Shown here in pieces: positions 1 through 10,660 of a DNA stretch of 64,000 nucleotides. The translations under genes were made by a program, and so were the position numbers. The notes beneath the pieces are model-generated. The model was not told where the DNA came from, made no database searches, and was given only the letters and a program-made list of their open reading frames with translations. Each line of letters begins with the position of its first letter. Within the stretch, counting starts at the first letter, position 1. Origin of the DNA: Capsicum annuum (lineage: Eukaryota; Streptophyta; Magnoliopsida; Solanales; Solanaceae); contig NC_061115.1 of NCBI RefSeq assembly GCF_002878395.1, positions 149,646,899 through 149,710,898 on the forward strand, given 5' to 3'.

Positions 1-995
1 ATATGGTACATAGGATCCATATGTGATCCAGGTATGTACACAGATCAAAAGTCCAAAGAGCTGCAGGATCTGTACTTTGATTTATAGCACTTACCTAAAT
101 CCTCTAACTAAGTGGCCACCGACCTCAAATACTTTTTCATTTTGGATTTAATTTTTAGGGTTTCCCTATATACTATATACCCATTTGACATTTTGTAGTT
201 AGGTTATGCACTCTTAAAACTTAAAACTTATATTTTGATTCCAAGATTTGAATTTAATCTTAGGATTACTTTTGTATTGGTTTTGGTTGATAATTCAGTT
301 TCAGACTTTGAATTTTATTCAATTATTCTTGTGATATTATTTAATTGCTTCAATCATGAATTTAGTTGATCGTTTCCCAAGAATGAGCAGCTAAAACCCT
401 TAGCTAGGGTTGTGGAAACTCTGACATATTAATGAAGTAGGGAAACAACAAAGTTGTTCTGAACTAGTACTTATGCAAGCATTGTATTATCTTTAGTTTG
501 ATAGATATTCTAGCAATTACAAATATTAGGATCCCACCTAGATTATTGCTACTTACTCCACAAGAGAAGTAGTGACTTGGAAAACATAATTACAATAGTA
601 TTTTGAAGATTAACTGTGGATCTAGGCTAAACAGTATTATCTATGTAAGATGGTTAACTGTCATATAATAATTTGAGATTCAAAAGGTAATAGTTAACTG
701 GAATCAAGGATAAGGGTTAGTAATGTGACATCTTGAGACTCAAAAGGTAAAGGATAAAATCTGTCAACGAGTCCACAAGACAGTTGAGGATGCATAACTT
801 ATTAGGTTTTTCATACAAAGTACTGGGTTGGTTTAGCAAAGCACGATAAACCTACAATTCGAGAAGCCTGGGGAAACAAAACTCTAGTGTTCGTTTTTGA
901 CTATTTACAACAAAAGTTACATACTGTTACTACAAACCCCCCATTTACATTCAGTTTAGCCCATTAAGTTCATAAACCTGAGATATACATCCAAC
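1..995 (+). repeat. Athila-type LTR remnant, opposite orientation to J
   Basis: This stretch is recognisable as the reverse complement of the LTRs at 41384-42805 and 61921-62970. Matching landmarks include the blocks around 150-330 and 390-460 and the run at 935-960, which pair with about 62.04-62.85 kb read backwards. It therefore reads as an Athila-type LTR in plus orientation, with its 5' start outside the window. It is cut at about 995, where LTR-A1 sequence begins, so its 3' end and any primer site are missing. It is clearly more diverged than the 41 and 62 kb copies are from each other. No coding capacity is seen; the short open frame at 970-1242 crosses the junction and is chance. Confidence 0.7.
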
Positions 996-1002
996 AATAA
1001 CT

Positions 1003-2890
1003 AACTAAATGATATGCAAGAGCTGGATTAGCATACATGGAGGATCTGTAACTACTGAATGTATTGTGCCTACTGTAACTGAGTATACTGGAACTAAATC
1101 TGATAACTGATAACTGTATATATTGATAATATAAATTACTAATAGCTAAGTGACTGTATATGACAATTATGATTCTGTAGAACTGAATTGAGTTATATTC
1201 TGAAAACTGAGGCTTAAATTGAAAACTGTGGGAGGTAATCATCTAACCAACATACCCAAAATAAGATAAGAAAACTGAGGTGGGGTCCAATCTATAAACC
1301 CAATTATAAGGGTATCAGTACCGTGCCACGAGTAATGACAAGCTGAAGAGTAACCCTCTACTGGAAGGTTCCTTAAATGAGAACTGTTGTGCCCTCTACT
1401 GACAGGTAGAGCACCTTATCAGCCGTCAACTGGCAGGTTTGATGTCTTAACCTACATGGGTACGTAGTTCTGGAATACAATGATTGCTTCAAAGGATCAC
1501 ACCCTCTACTGGTAGGTGAGCCCCCATCCTTATGTTCACTCGGTGATTAATCCTACTCCCAACTGAAAGACACTGAACTGTTATACTGGACTAAACGAGA
1601 CTAAATTCACTGAGATTACTAAGTTTTCCTAAGTTTTGTAACTGATTGAATTCTACTGAGTTTTGTAACGTACTGAGAGTACTAATTAATGTAGCATGAC
1701 TGATACTATTCTGTAACTAACATAGGCTCTAAATAAATAGCTAAGTTATCGGGTATTAAATACCCTCAAGACTCGATAACATGAAAAGTAAAGAAAAGCA
1801 TAATCTTGAATAAAATAACAATGTTCACTTGGTCATAATTCATTCATAGAGACATTCCATCAAACACTTGTAATGCATTAACTTGTACATGAATGGGGAA
1901 TACATGTTAGCCTGCTATAATGTCATTATTTCATTCTCATAGACAATTTATCAAACACATAAGAAGCATACTTGGTTCATTAAATCATAAACACTTAGGG
2001 TTAACATGGTTACAACAAACAACTTGAAAATTGAAGGTTTATCATGAATATCATAGAATTCAACACATACTAGAATCAATTCTTGGAACTTGTGATCTAA
2101 ATCATGGATTAAAGCTCAAACAATATAATGAACATGAATTCAATATAATCCAAATATTGAAATCATAAATCATAAATCTTGTATTTTGAAAAAAGATTCT
2201 TGAGCTTCATGGAAGGTAAGGATCAATGGATGAACGTTTTACATACCTTAATTTCATGAGTTCTTGGAGAAATTCTTCGGATTGACCTTGATTCTTGAGA
2301 GCTAGGGTTGTCTTTCTTGAGAGACAATTATCTTTTGATTTTGAGGAAAAGTGAATACCTAAGGGTTTTACACATTTTTAGAGCTTAAATCCCACATCTG
2401 GGTGGAATAAAATTATGGGAAAAGACTATTTTAACTCTTGGTGCAACTTTAATTTTTTGAGAAATTTTCCTAATGTGGACCCCTGGCGTGACACGCTGCT
2501 TTCGCGCTAGGCCACTAGAAAATGATGACTAGAAAATTGCTTGGTGGTGTGACGCGGTGGTATAATGTTGCCAGTTTGATTGCTAACTGAAAGTGTAGCA
2601 CGACGTGGTGGAATCGCGTTGTTTCACTAGAAATTGATAATTGCTATTTTAACACACTCTGCGATGCACTACTGGCCTGAATGACGATGTTTAACGACTG
2701 AAACTTAACATTGTCATAACTTCTTACCTTGTTGTTAGATTTAGGCAAATTTTATATCGTTGGAAAGATAATTGAATTTCCTACGCAATGGCTGGCTCAA
2801 ATATGAAAATTACAAATTATTCCAAAATATTTATTTAGGATAACCCAGGTACTGAAGGTTAATTTAGGCTAGGGAAATATGGGTTATTGT
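1003..2890 (-). repeat. LTR-A1, truncated 3' LTR of element A
   Basis: It is collinear with 5355-7247 (LTR-A2) over its whole length, with shared blocks such as 1010-1120 versus 5358-5470 and 1260-1520 versus 5620-5880. About 510 bp present at the left of LTR-A2 (4847-5355) is missing here, replaced by the Athila-type LTR fragment. The right end is followed directly by a polypurine tract on the minus strand, which marks this as a 3' LTR. By eye the two copies differ at roughly one base in ten, so the array is old. Confidence 0.8.
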
Positions 2891-2909
2891 TATATCTCCT
2901 CTTTGGGAA
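2891..2909 (-). other. Polypurine tract of element A copy 1
   Basis: Read on the minus strand this is a purine-rich run (CCCAAAGAGGAGATATA) lying just upstream of the LTR-A1 start. It follows a short stretch resembling the usual end of a Del/Tekay polyprotein. It would prime plus-strand DNA synthesis in an active element. The equivalent tract of copy 2 is at 7248-7262. Confidence 0.65.
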
Positions 2910-3489
2910 CATTCATCCTCAAATGTGTCTTATTAAGCTGAGAGAGTATAGACAGACTGAGTTTACGTACTAAACTAGAAATACACAACTGAAGCATGAT
3001 TACATGAATGGTCTGATTGACTAAACTTACATTCTTATCATCATGTTTGATGCATGAGTACATGTCTGAACAGATTAATGAATACGTGACTGAATATACA
3101 TGAACGAGAACATGGAGACATGAGTAAGTCTGAATCATAATAAATGAACTAAACCGATTCCTTGGATACGTGTCATGATAGGGGGATGGTTATACAATTG
3201 AGATTGGGACTTGAGGGTCAACTATAAGAACTCATTATTTCAACTGGATTTGCTACGTAAAGAGTAAATGGAAGGTTTAGGTCAATTTAGCTTGAGGATT
3301 ATAGTGCATCTCCCCCTTGGGATGCTATGTCCCTTAAGAATGCTGACTTAACTAAGATACTAAGAAAAAGTATGAGACGATGCACGGGGCACCTACGAAC
3401 TAAATCATGACTTAATACCTGGGATCTAAAACTGAGGCATAAATATGTAAATAGGAGATCTATAATATACTAGTAACTACATTAGGAGA
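2910..3489 (-). other. 3' untranslated region of element A copy 1, with second PPT-like site
   Basis: Between the end of gag and the polypurine tract there is about 580 bp with no coding similarity. It aligns with 7263-7990 of copy 2 apart from the plastid insert there. At 3298-3319 (7813-7834 in copy 2) a second purine-rich run abuts a sequence that resembles an LTR edge, so an older LTR boundary may be fossilised inside the element. Confidence 0.5.
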
Positions 3490-4622
3490 ACTTTCCTAAT
3501 CTTGTCTAAACGGAAGTGCATAAAACCTGTTTAGGGGTTTCCCACTGGTGGCACTAGAAGCGGCACCTTGTTTATTCGGGCGATCTGATTGAGCTGAAGG
3601 ATGACTATACTATCCCTGAGAACCTGACTAAGAATAATCTTTGACTCTATGGCCAGGCTTGCCACACCTGAAATGAGCATCACTGCCAGCTCTGCACACA
3701 CCCTTATGATTCTTACCACACTCTGCAAAATAGATTAGTATGACCATTGCTTACGCTATCCTGGGTCATTGGTACACTGGCTAAAGACAGAGCTGGGACT
3801 AAAGTCTTTGGATAAAATTGGGAATGGTTACTGCCTTTTGCCTTAGGCTAACTGAAATTAAAGCTACCTGTTCTAGCCCTCTTATTCTCTCTCTCTCTCC
3901 TTCTTCTTAAGCTTCTGCTCATCAATTTGTTGAGAAAGAAAAATAAGACTAGATATGTCCATATATTTAATCAACATTGTTGTTCTGCACTTCTTAACCA
4001 CACTATTTGACACCCCAGATATGAACTTGCTCATTGTGGACCTATTATCTGTAAGTACATGGGGATCATACCTAGCTAACTGAGTAAACTTGAGGGAATA
4101 ATCTTTTGCGCTCATACTACCTTATCTGAGATTGATGAACTCTAACACTTTGGCTTCTCTCAGCTCTAAGGAAAAGAATCTATCAAGGAAGGCAGTAGTA
4201 AACTCTTCTCACCTTATGGGTTGTGTATCTGTACCCCTATCTACCCTCCACTACTTACACCATATATGGGCTATATCCTATAGCTGATAGGTGACTAACT
4301 CAGCACTCTCACTGGAAGTCAGTCCCATGATATTTGTGACTTTTTAAACCTGATCGAGGAACTCCTGTGGATCCTCTTCGGACTTAGATCCCATAACGGA
4401 AGAAGGATTCATCCAGGGAAGTCCTAAATTCTGGTTACAGTAATATTGGCTAATGGGTTGGCTGAAACAGTAGCTGTCCATTTATTCTAAGCTGCTACTG
4501 AATTGGCTAGAGTAGTAAACGCAGCTCTAAATTCTATGTGAGAGACATATTTGTCCAGAGGATCTGCCTAAATGGAGTGACTGGTTTCCAGTTCTTCTTT
4601 GGTTAGTCCTTTTGGGAGGCAT
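3490..4622 (-). pseudogene. gag: gag of element A, copy 1 (broken)
   Basis: The start is an ATG at 4622 on the minus strand, in the ATGCCTCC context used by the other chromovirus gags here (13843, 23622). Downstream comes the retrotransposon gag core (about 3880-4400), with the motif LKFTQLARYDPH and a basic lysine/glutamate-rich stretch partly built from a CT microsatellite at 3885-3900. The zinc-knuckle region follows at about 3650-3720. The product would be the structural protein that packages element RNA into cytoplasmic particles. Stops and frameshifts break the frame several times; the longest clean pieces are 3882-4115 and 3531-3728. In related complete elements protease follows here, but in this one the sequence passes straight into the 3' untranslated region. 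Confidence 0.75.
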
Positions 4623-4830
4623 ACTCTATAAATAAAAGGAATAAGCAAATTATACTAAGAGATTAACTTGGGCTTATGCTCACTCGCATGACATGAATAC
4701 TGAAAAAAGGGAAATGTTTCCTAAAATATCTCATAGCCTTCTGTCCATAAGTGTGGCGTGCTACACACCCATGCACAAGACTCTACGCGATGTGGCTTTT
4801 CAGACTCCCTAGGACTCTACTGAACCTTTG

Positions 4831-4842
4831 GCTCTGATACCA
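4831..4842 (-). other. Primer binding site of element A (tRNA-iMet)
   Basis: On the minus strand the 12 bases read TGGTATCAGAGC, exactly the plant initiator tRNA-Met primer site. It lies four bases after the LTR-A2 end, with the same spacing as in elements B (14044-14055) and M (52460-52471). It fixes the left edge of LTR-A2 and shows that A replicated by reverse transcription. Confidence 0.85.
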
Positions 4843-4846
4843 TGTT

Positions 4847-7247
4847 TGTAATGATCCAGGACTACCCCTTAGTCGTCACACAATGATTACAACCCCAAAG
4901 GACCACAAGCTAACCCATGAATGATATCTACTATGAGCACTGAATAATAATAATGAAATAAATATGGAATAATGGGATGAAATGCCATAAGGTTCAAAAC
5001 ATCTAAGATACTGATAAAATAAAACATCTGCAAAACTGAATGTTGTCTGAAAATCTAGTGTGAAAAATCTTAAACTAAATTTTTCTAAAAGTGGAGTTGA
5101 TGGGATAATCCCCCAAATAACTCTATCTACTAAAATAATAGCATATCCTCGATAGATGAGGACTCACTATTAAATCTGCTACTACTGGCTGAATTTAGCT
5201 AAGTGTGGTCAGGAACCTTAGCGTTCGAACCTATGATATGAAACATCATAGCACAAAAAATGGGTATGCGATTAGTACGTGGGCAGGTACTGGTATGCTA
5301 AATGAGGTAAGGCTGAATGCATGGGTTCATATGCATGAACAATATCTAATTGACTGATATGCAAGAGCTGGATTAACATATATGGAGAATCTGTAACTAC
5401 TGAACATACTATGCCTAATGTGACTGAGTATACTAGAACTGAATTTGATAACTGATAACTGAATATATTGATAATATAGGATCACTGATAATATAAATTA
5501 CTTTTTAACTGAGTGACTGTATCTAACATATTTGATTCTATAGAACTTAACTGATTTCTATTCTGAAGGCTGAGATCAAAACTGAAACTGTGGGCGGTAA
5601 TCATCTAACCGACATACCCCAAATAAGATAAGATAACTGAGATAGGGTCCAATCTATAAACCTAATTGGAAGGGTGTCAGTACCTTGCCACGGTTAATAA
5701 CAAGCTGAAGAGTAACCCTCTACTGGTAGGTTCCCTAATCGAGAATGGTGGAACCCTTCATTGGCAAGTAGAGCACCTCATCAACCCTCAACTAGTAGGT
5801 TTAATGTCTCAACCTACACTGGATATGTAGTTCTGGAACATAAGGATTACTTCTAAGTATCACACCCTCTGCTGGTAGGTGAGCCCCTATCCTTGGGTTC
5901 ACTTGGTGCTGAATCCTACTCCCAACTGAAAGACACTGAACTGTTATAATCGACTAAATTCACTAAGATTACTGAGTTTTCCTAAGTTCTGTAACTAACT
6001 GAATTCTACTGAGCTTTATAATGGATTAAGAGTACTACTGCTCATGACATGACTGGTACTATTTTGTAACAGACACTGGCTCAAAATAAAAAACTAAGTT
6101 GTTAAGTATTAAATATCCCGAGGACTCGATAACACAAAAAGTAAAGAAAATCATAATCTTGAATAACATAACAATGTTCACTTAGTCATAATTTATTCAT
6201 ATAGACATTCCATCAAACACTTGTAATGCATTAACTCTTACATGAATGAGAAATACATGTTAGCATGCTATAATGACATTATATTATTCTCATAGATAAT
6301 TTATCAAACACATAAGAAGCATACTTGGTTTATTAAATCATAAACACTTAGGGTTAACATGGTTACAAATATCAATTTGCAAATTGAACGGTTTATCATG
6401 AATATCATGTAATTCATCCATCACATACTAGAATAAATTCTTGGAACTTGTGATCTAAATCATGGATTAAAACTCAAACAACATCATGAACATGAATTCA
6501 ATCTAATTCAAACATGGAAATCATTAATCCTAAATCTTGTATTTAGAAAAATGATTCTTGAGATCCATGGATTGTAAGGATCCATGGATGAACATCTAAC
6601 ATACCTTAATTTCTTGAGTTCTTGGAGAAATTCTTGGGATTGACCTTGATTCTTGAGAGCTAGGATTTGTTTTCTTGAGAGGGATTTATCTTTTGATTTT
6701 GGTGAAAAGTAAAAAATAAAGGGTTTTGCATGTTTTTAGAGCTTAAATCCAACATTTGGGTGGAATAAAGTCATGAAAAAAGACTATTTTAACCCTGGAA
6801 AAAACTTTAATTATTTGAGAAATTTTCCCGATCTGGACTGTTGGCGCCACGCGCCACTATCGCTCTCGACCACTGGAAAATGATGACTGAGAAATTGTAT
6901 GGTGATGCGACATGGTGGTATCACGTTGTCAGTTTGTTTGTAACTGAAAGTGTACCATAACGTGGTGGAATCACATTGGTACACTGAAAATTGATAATTG
7001 CTCTTTTAACACACTCTGCGATGCGCTACTGGCCTGAATGACGATGTTTAAAGATTGAAACTTAAAATCTCCATAACTTCTTACCCGGTTATCGGATTTA
7101 GGCAATTTTTATATCATTAGAAAGCTAATTTAATTTCCTACACAATGGAAGACTCAAATCTAAAAATTGCTAAGTTTTCAAAAATTTTATTTGGGATAAC
7201 CCATGTACTGAGGGTTAATCTATTCTAGGGAAATATGGGGTATTATA
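4847..7247 (-). repeat. LTR-A2, full-length LTR of element A
   Basis: Length is 2401 bp. On the plus strand it begins TGTAATGATCC next to the primer site and ends ...GGGGTATTATA next to the polypurine tract. It serves at once as the 5' LTR of copy 1 and the 3' LTR of copy 2, because it has a primer site on one side and a polypurine tract on the other. Near its minus-strand start (6840-7030) is a cluster of CpG-containing short motifs, and around 5690-5930 lies a block with repeated copies of an 'ctctactgg(t/c)aggt'-like motif. No open frame of interest is present. Confidence 0.85.
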
Positions 7248-7262
7248 ATATCTCTCCCTTTG
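7248..7262 (-). other. Polypurine tract of element A copy 2
   Basis: The minus strand reads AAAGGGAGAGATAT immediately before the start of LTR-A2. It is followed upstream by the same polyprotein-end-like stretch as in copy 1. This marks 7247 as a true LTR edge. Confidence 0.7.
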
Positions 7263-7507
7263 GAATATTCATCCTCGAATATGGATAGTTAAGTGAAGAG
7301 ATTACGGAAAGACTGAGTTTATATACTGATCTAGAAATGTAAAACTAAAGCATGATTACGTGACTGATCTGATAGACTGAACTTACATTCTGAACATGCA
7401 TGCCTGATGCATGAGTAAATGTCTGAACGGATTGACGAATACATGACTGAATATGCATGAATAGGTACATGGGGACATGACTAAGTCTGAATCATGATAT
7501 GTGAACT

Positions 7508-7689
7508 CCTCAAAATTTGATAACCCCAACTCTATTAACAACTACTTATGAATCCTTTTTTGGTTTACACCCATTATCTAAAGTTTTGGATCGAACTAAT
7601 CCATTAACACAAATAGTTCATGGGAGAAAATTAAGTTATTTGGGCCCTAGAGGACTGACAAGTTGAACTACTAGTTTTTGGATACGAGA
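7508..7689 (+). pseudogene. rpoB: Plastid rpoB fragment inserted in nuclear DNA (NUPT)
   Basis: A single plus-strand frame across about 180 bp reads like the chloroplast RNA polymerase beta subunit. Recognisable pieces are [30 protein letters not shown] and LSYLGP followed by a diverged version of the conserved GGLT region. The real enzyme is part of the plastid-encoded RNA polymerase; this fragment covers about 60 codons and cannot work. The equivalent position in copy 1 (about 3150) lacks it, so it was inserted into copy 2 after the two copies separated or was lost from copy 1. A short GAACT sequence occurs at both sides. The fragment has a TGA stop and several changes of the C-to-T or G-to-A kind. 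Recognition is from the protein motif; I have not aligned it to a plastome. Confidence 0.8.
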
Positions 7690-7989
7690 ATTGATTCCTT
7701 GGATACATGTCATGAAAGGGAGCTGGTCATACGGCTGAGATTGGGACTTGAGGGTCAACTATAAGGACCTATTACTTCAACTGGTAGAAGGTTTAGGTCA
7801 TGATAGCTCGGGGATTATAGTGCATCTCCCCCTTGTGATGCTATGTCCCTCAAGAATGCTTACTTGACTGAGATACTAAGGAAAAGTATGACACGATGCA
7901 TGAGTAATCTACGAATTAAATAGTGAATGAATATCTAGGATCTGAAACTGAGGCTTAAATATGTAAATAGGAGATCTATTACATACCAG

Positions 7990-8990
7990 TGACCACATCA
8001 AGCAAACTTTTATGATCTTGTTCGGACTGAAGTACGTAAAACCTATTTAGGCATTGCTCACTAGTGGCAGTGGAATGACACCTTGGTTATTTGGTCAACC
8101 TGACTGAAATGAAGGACGACTATACTGTCCCTGAGAACTTGACTGAGGACAATCTCTGAATCTGTGTCCTGGCTTGCCACACCCAAAACAAATATCACTG
8201 CCAGCTCTGCACACACCTTTATGATTTTTACCATACTCTTTACAAAATAAATTAGTATGACCATTGTTTATGCTATCCTGGGTCATCAGTACACTGGCTG
8301 AGGATGGAGCTGGGACTGAAAACTTTGGATACAATTGGGAATGGTTACCGCCTTCTGACTTAGGCTTACTTAAATTAAAGCTACCTTTTCTAGCCCACTT
8401 ATTCTCTCTTTCTTTCTTCTTAATCTTCTGCTCCTCAATCTATTGAGCATGGACCATAAGCCTAGATATGTCCATCTCTTTAATCAATATTGTTGTTCTA
8501 CAATCCTTAACCATACTATCTGACACCCCAGATATGAACTTGCTCATTCTGGACCTATTGTCTGCCACTTCATGGGGAGCATACCTGGCTAACTGAGTAA
8601 ACTTAAGGAAATACTCTTTTACGCTTATACTACCTTGTTTGAGATTGATGAACTCTAACACTTTGTCTTCTCTCAGCTCTAAGGGAAAGAATCTATCTAA
8701 GAAGGCAATAGCAAATTCTTCCCACTCTATGGGCTTTGCATCTGTACCCCTATCTGCCTTCCACTAATTAAACTATGTATAGGCTACATCTTGTAGCTAA
8801 TAGGTGGATTATTCAACACTCTCACTGAAAGTTACTCTCATGATATTTGTGACTTTCTGAACTTGATCGAGGAACTCCTGTGGATTCTCTTCTGAAATAG
8901 ATCCCATAAAGAAAGGAGGATTCATCTGGGTGAAGTCCCATATTCTAGTTGCAGCAGTATTGGACACTAGGTTGGCTAATGATGCCGGAT
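7990..8990 (-). pseudogene. gag: gag of element A, copy 2 (5' truncated, broken)
   Basis: This is the second gag, close to copy 1 (for example 8061-8334 against 3531-3800). On the minus strand the gag core runs from about 8900 to 8440, with the motif LKFTQLARYAPHEV. A zinc knuckle with CFGCGKPGHRFRDC follows near 8150-8210, so all four metal ligands (CX2CX4HX4C) survive here. After that the frame stops at about 8040, at the point where protease would begin in a complete element. The N-terminal part and the primer site are absent because the copy is cut at about 8990, where element B's LTR stub starts. The plus-strand frame at 8264-8446 is only the antisense shadow. Confidence 0.75.
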
Positions 8991-9003
8991 TGAGACAATA
9001 CTT

Positions 9004-9073
9004 GTGGCATTGGAAAGCTAATTAAATAGACAATCCCTTTGAGAGTTTAGAACATGAAAACTCGGGATATTAA
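9004..9073 (-). repeat. Stub of the 3' LTR of element B
   Basis: The 70 bp match the right end of the B 5' LTR (16233-16305), including the 'gcattggaaagctaatt' and 'gaacatgaaaact' blocks. On the minus strand they follow a purine run (AAGGGAGAGAT, about 9074-9088). The rest of the LTR is gone. Confidence 0.75.
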
Positions 9074-9299
9074 AATATCTCTCCCTTAGGATCATTCATC
9101 CTCAAATAAAATAGTCTGAGATGGGGTACTCAAAAAAACTGAGACCATGTGTTGAACACTTATGAGCTAAACCATAAAGAACTATCTAAATCTGAAACAT
9201 GATGCATGGGTTGAACTAAATTCAAGAAAGCATGCTACGACATTAGGATGGCTGAATAACTGCGATAAAAAATAAGAGGATTATTTTAAGGAAATCATT

Positions 9300-10660
9300 A
9301 CCTCAAGATGAATTTAAATTCATAAAGAAGAGATAGGGATACTTTGTTCTCATATCGACTTCTGCTCCCCAAGTATCTTCCTCACCAAACTGATTCCTCT
9401 ACAAAACTTTTACTAGGGTGAATTTTTTGTTCTTCAGCCTATGAATCTGGCGGTCAAGGATTTCAACTAGGACTTCCTCATAGTATGCCTATCTTCCATA
9501 CTCACACTCTTAATTGGAATGACTAAAGCAGGATAATCATTGTATTTCTATAGCAAAGAGACATGGAACACTGAATGCCCTGATGTTAACTCTACAGACA
9601 ACTCTAACTCATAGGCTACCTTTCTAAAATGGCTTAAAATTCTATATGGAACAATATAGAGGGGACTAAGCTTTCCTTTTTTCCAAATCTTTTCACCCTT
9701 TTCATGGGTGAAATTTCCAGAAATAAAATATCACCAACATCAAATTCAAGCTCTCTTCTCTTCACATCTACGTAGGATTTCTGATGACTTTGGGTTATCT
9801 TCAGCCTTTCCTGAATCAGCTAAACTTTCTCCATTGCCTAATATATAAATCTGTCCCTATCAAAGTAGCTTCACCAACTTTAAACAAACCAATAGGAGAT
9901 CTACACCTCCTACCATAGAGAGCCTCAAATGGAGCCATCTAAATACTAGAGTGATAGCTATTATTGTAGGCAAATACAATCAAAGGTAAGTGATCATCCC
10001 AACTATCCTTGAAATCAATAAAATAATCCCTCAACATATCCTCTAAGGTCTAAATGGTCCTATTTTCCTAGCCATTTATTTGTGGGTGAAAAGTTGTACT
10101 CAGATGAACTTTGATACCGAGACCCTTCTGCATAGCCTTCAAAAAATAAGAGGTAAACTGGGTACCTCTATCTAAAGTGATAGTCAACAAGTCCCCATGA
10201 AACCTTACCAACTCTCTTGGATAGAGTCTAGCCTAATTCTTGACTGAATATATAGAGTATAAAATGGCAAGAAGTGGGCTGACTTGGTCATTCTGTCCAC
10301 AATGACCCAAATAGAATCATGCCGACGATGCATACGAGGTAATCTTGTAACAAAATTATATTCACCACTTCCTACTTCTAAGTGGGGATGTTAAACTCCT
10401 AAAGTGTACCACTAGGCTTCTGGTGAGTAACCTTAACTTCCTGATAACTTAGGCATTTATCCACGATATCTGTAATATCTTTATTCATACTATCAACTAA
10501 TAGACTTCCTGTAAATTGTGGTATATCATAGTGGCTCCCTGATGAATTAAATATCGTGAACCATGTACTTCTACTAATATTTGTTGCCTCAAACATTCTA
10601 CATTCAAAACACACAACATGACCTAACAATGAAGCACATCATATCCTACTTGGGAGAAAA
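9300..10660 (-). pseudogene. pol: Integrase and chromodomain of element B (broken)
   Basis: This is the 3' part of the B polyprotein. The N-terminal zinc-binding end of integrase is near 10399-10500 (DKCLSYQEVKVTHQKPSG). A decayed DDE core spans about 9.9-10.35 kb. The C-terminal part around 9640-9800 has the GDILFLEISPMKRVKRFGKK stretch typical of the clade, and a chromodomain-like end sits at 9345-9470 with VEILDRQI. Integrase would insert the cDNA into chromatin and the chromodomain would steer it to histone marks. Many stops occur and the core is frameshifted, so no function remains. The longest clean piece is 10399-10629. Confidence 0.7.

Larger units (their letters stand above)
996..8990 (-). 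mobile_element. Element A: tandem gag-only LTR retrotransposon array
   Basis: On the minus strand the order is gag copy 2, LTR-A2, gag copy 1, LTR-A1, so LTR and internal region alternate in tandem. Each internal region is only about 1.7-2.0 kb. It holds a chromovirus-like gag with zinc-knuckle region, then a 3' untranslated stretch and a polypurine tract, with no protease, RT, RNase H or integrase in any frame. Both copies leave the canonical polyprotein at the same place, just before the protease, so loss of pol predates their divergence. LTR-A2 is full length at 2.4 kb with an exact tRNA-iMet primer site. This matches the published class of non-autonomous plant elements called TR-GAG. The tandem arrangement probably arose by unequal recombination between LTRs. 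Confidence 0.7.

Noticed and set aside
4831..4842. tRNA-like words at primer sites (also 14044, 52460, 38718, 61897)
   Set aside because: They match only the 12-18 bases complementary to tRNA 3' ends; no cloverleaf surrounds them, so they are not tRNA genes.
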